In this document: in pieces, positions 63,163 through 64,000 of the stretch | How positions within the stretch are numbered: the stretch's first letter is position 1 | Layout: every line of letters starts with the position of its first letter | Source of the DNA: Nymphaea colorata | Lineage: Eukaryota; Streptophyta; Magnoliopsida; Nymphaeales; Nymphaeaceae | Assembly: GCF_008831285.2 (NCBI RefSeq) | Contig: NC_045150.1 | Coordinates: forward strand, 880,001 to 944,000 | Length of the DNA stretch: 64,000 nucleotides | Reading direction: 5' to 3' | Position numbers and translations under genes: made by a program | Notes under the pieces: generated by a model | Told to the model about the DNA's origin: nothing | The model's input: the letters and a program-made list of their open reading frames with translations, nothing else | Databases searched by the model: none

Positions 63163-64000
63163 CTAGGCATAAAATTTCTTGAGGTGAAGGGCATTAACAG
63201 GATCGGCAAGTTCCACCCCATCAACATCAATTAGTCGGTATGAATTGTGGGGCAAAGCTTCCTTAATGACATATGGGCTTTCCCAATTTGGTGCCCACTT
63301 GCCTCGTGGTCGTCCTCTCAGGTACACTGCAGATCGTAGGACCGAATCATTCACTTTAAACTGTCTCTCGACAACTGATTTGGCAAATTGTCTGGCTACC
63401 CTTTGACGATAAGCTTCAGCATGTTCAGCCGCTTTTAGCCTCTTTTCATCTAGTAAATCAAGTTGCATTAGCCTTTTCTATTGATATTGAGTAAGAGGGA
63501 GCTCTATGAGAGAAGCGAACTTCAAAGTAGGTTTCAACACATGTAATGGTAGAACCACTTCTGTACCATAGACTAGCTCTGCTGGAGTGGCATTTGTTGG
63601 AGTTCTCATACTGGTGCGATATGCCCATAGAGCGTTGTGCATCTTTTCATGTCAATCTCTTCTAGTTTCTACTGTCTGTTCCAAGATGCGGATCAGGATC
63701 TGCTTGTCCATTGCCTTAGGGGTAATAAGGAGCTGAAAAATAGTGCGTGATGTGGTACTTGCGGCACAATTGCCTCATCTTTTCATTCTTGAAATGAGTT
63801 CCATTGTCTGATATTATATCATGAGTGACTCCAAATCTGCAAAGAAGATTTTTGTGAATGAAGGACACTACATGACGTCTTTCCACTGTTCTGAGTGTGA
63901 CGACTTCTACCCACTTGGTAAAATAATCTGTTGCAGCAAGAAAATACTTATGGCCGTTAGAAGCTGCAGGGGATATCGGTCCGACTACGTCAAAGGCCCA
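63163..64000 (-). pseudogene. Ty3/gypsy integrase, catalytic core and C-terminal domain (partial)
   Basis: From the window edge downwards on the minus strand: WAFDVVGPISPAASNGHKYF, AATDYFTKWVEVVTLRTVE (first catalytic Asp), FGVTHDIISDNGTHFKNEK (second Asp), then a frame break near 63720 and a stop near 63648 in the VETRRD/HEKMHNALWAYR region. After that come TPAELVYGTEVVLP, KRLKAAEHAEAYRQRVARQF and the C-terminal GKWAPNWESPYVIKEALP and VNALHLKKFYA. These match Tat/Ogre-type integrases. It continues beyond the window. The broken core means this copy is inactive. Reverse transcriptase would lie beyond 64000. Confidence 0.85.

Overview
This is nuclear DNA from a flowering plant. It has spliced genes with GT/AG introns, a plant-type small-molecule O-methyltransferase (OMT) family, plant CACTA, hAT, LINE and Ty3/gypsy relics, a plant mobile domain ORF, long (TA)n tracts and low gene density. 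I cannot name the species. Nearly everything of substance is either an OMT locus on the minus strand or transposable-element DNA at various stages of decay. There are no tRNAs, rRNAs, CRISPR arrays or operons that I can support.

Layout. 0.2-0.65 kb: two exon-like pieces of lariat debranching enzyme (DBR1), minus strand. 1.56-2.65 kb: Ptta/En/Spm (CACTA) transposase remnant. 2.7-3.75 kb: LINE 3' remnant. 3.89-4.15 kb: a small two-exon gene fragment I do not recognise. 5.0-6.1 kb: gypsy integrase relic. 6.64-9.85 kb: OMT1, the only OMT copy that reads intact (two exons, 360 codons). 11.3-14.0 kb: GC-rich LINE reverse transcriptase. 14.0-17.6 kb: LTR fragment, unknown DNA and LINE 5' relic. 17.6-26.9 kb: tandem second copy of the 6.4-17.6 kb block, carrying the pseudogene OMT2. 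27.4-33.2 kb: a near full-length but broken L1-type LINE inserted in older LINE debris. 33.3-36.1 kb: second copy of the gypsy integrase relic, split by a 0.9-kb insertion. 36.6-41.02 kb: OMT3, complete except for one missing base. 41.0-48.8 kb: decayed further duplicates (OMT promoter and intron remnants without exons), a gypsy gag-protease relic and an LTR fragment. 48.78-54.64 kb: a 5.86-kb hAT-type element with an 8-bp target duplication and a recognisable unoccupied paralogous site. 54.85-62.63 kb: head-to-head and inverted LTR pieces around a plant-mobile-domain ORF. 62.63-64.0 kb: the 3' end of a Tat/Ogre-like gypsy element on the minus strand.

How it fits together. The window is a birth-and-death OMT cluster: one full gene, one gene one base away from full, one clearly dead copy, and promoter or intron ghosts of at least one more. 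Tandem duplication of TE-laden blocks built it. Because TEs sit in some copies and not in the paralogous positions, the window carries its own unoccupied sites, which allow insertions to be ordered in time. The most unusual element structure is the minus-strand order integrase, tandem-repeat 3'UTR, polypurine tract, 3.45-kb LTR, primer-binding-site-like sequence, leader, plant mobile domain ORF, which abuts an inverted copy of the same LTR.
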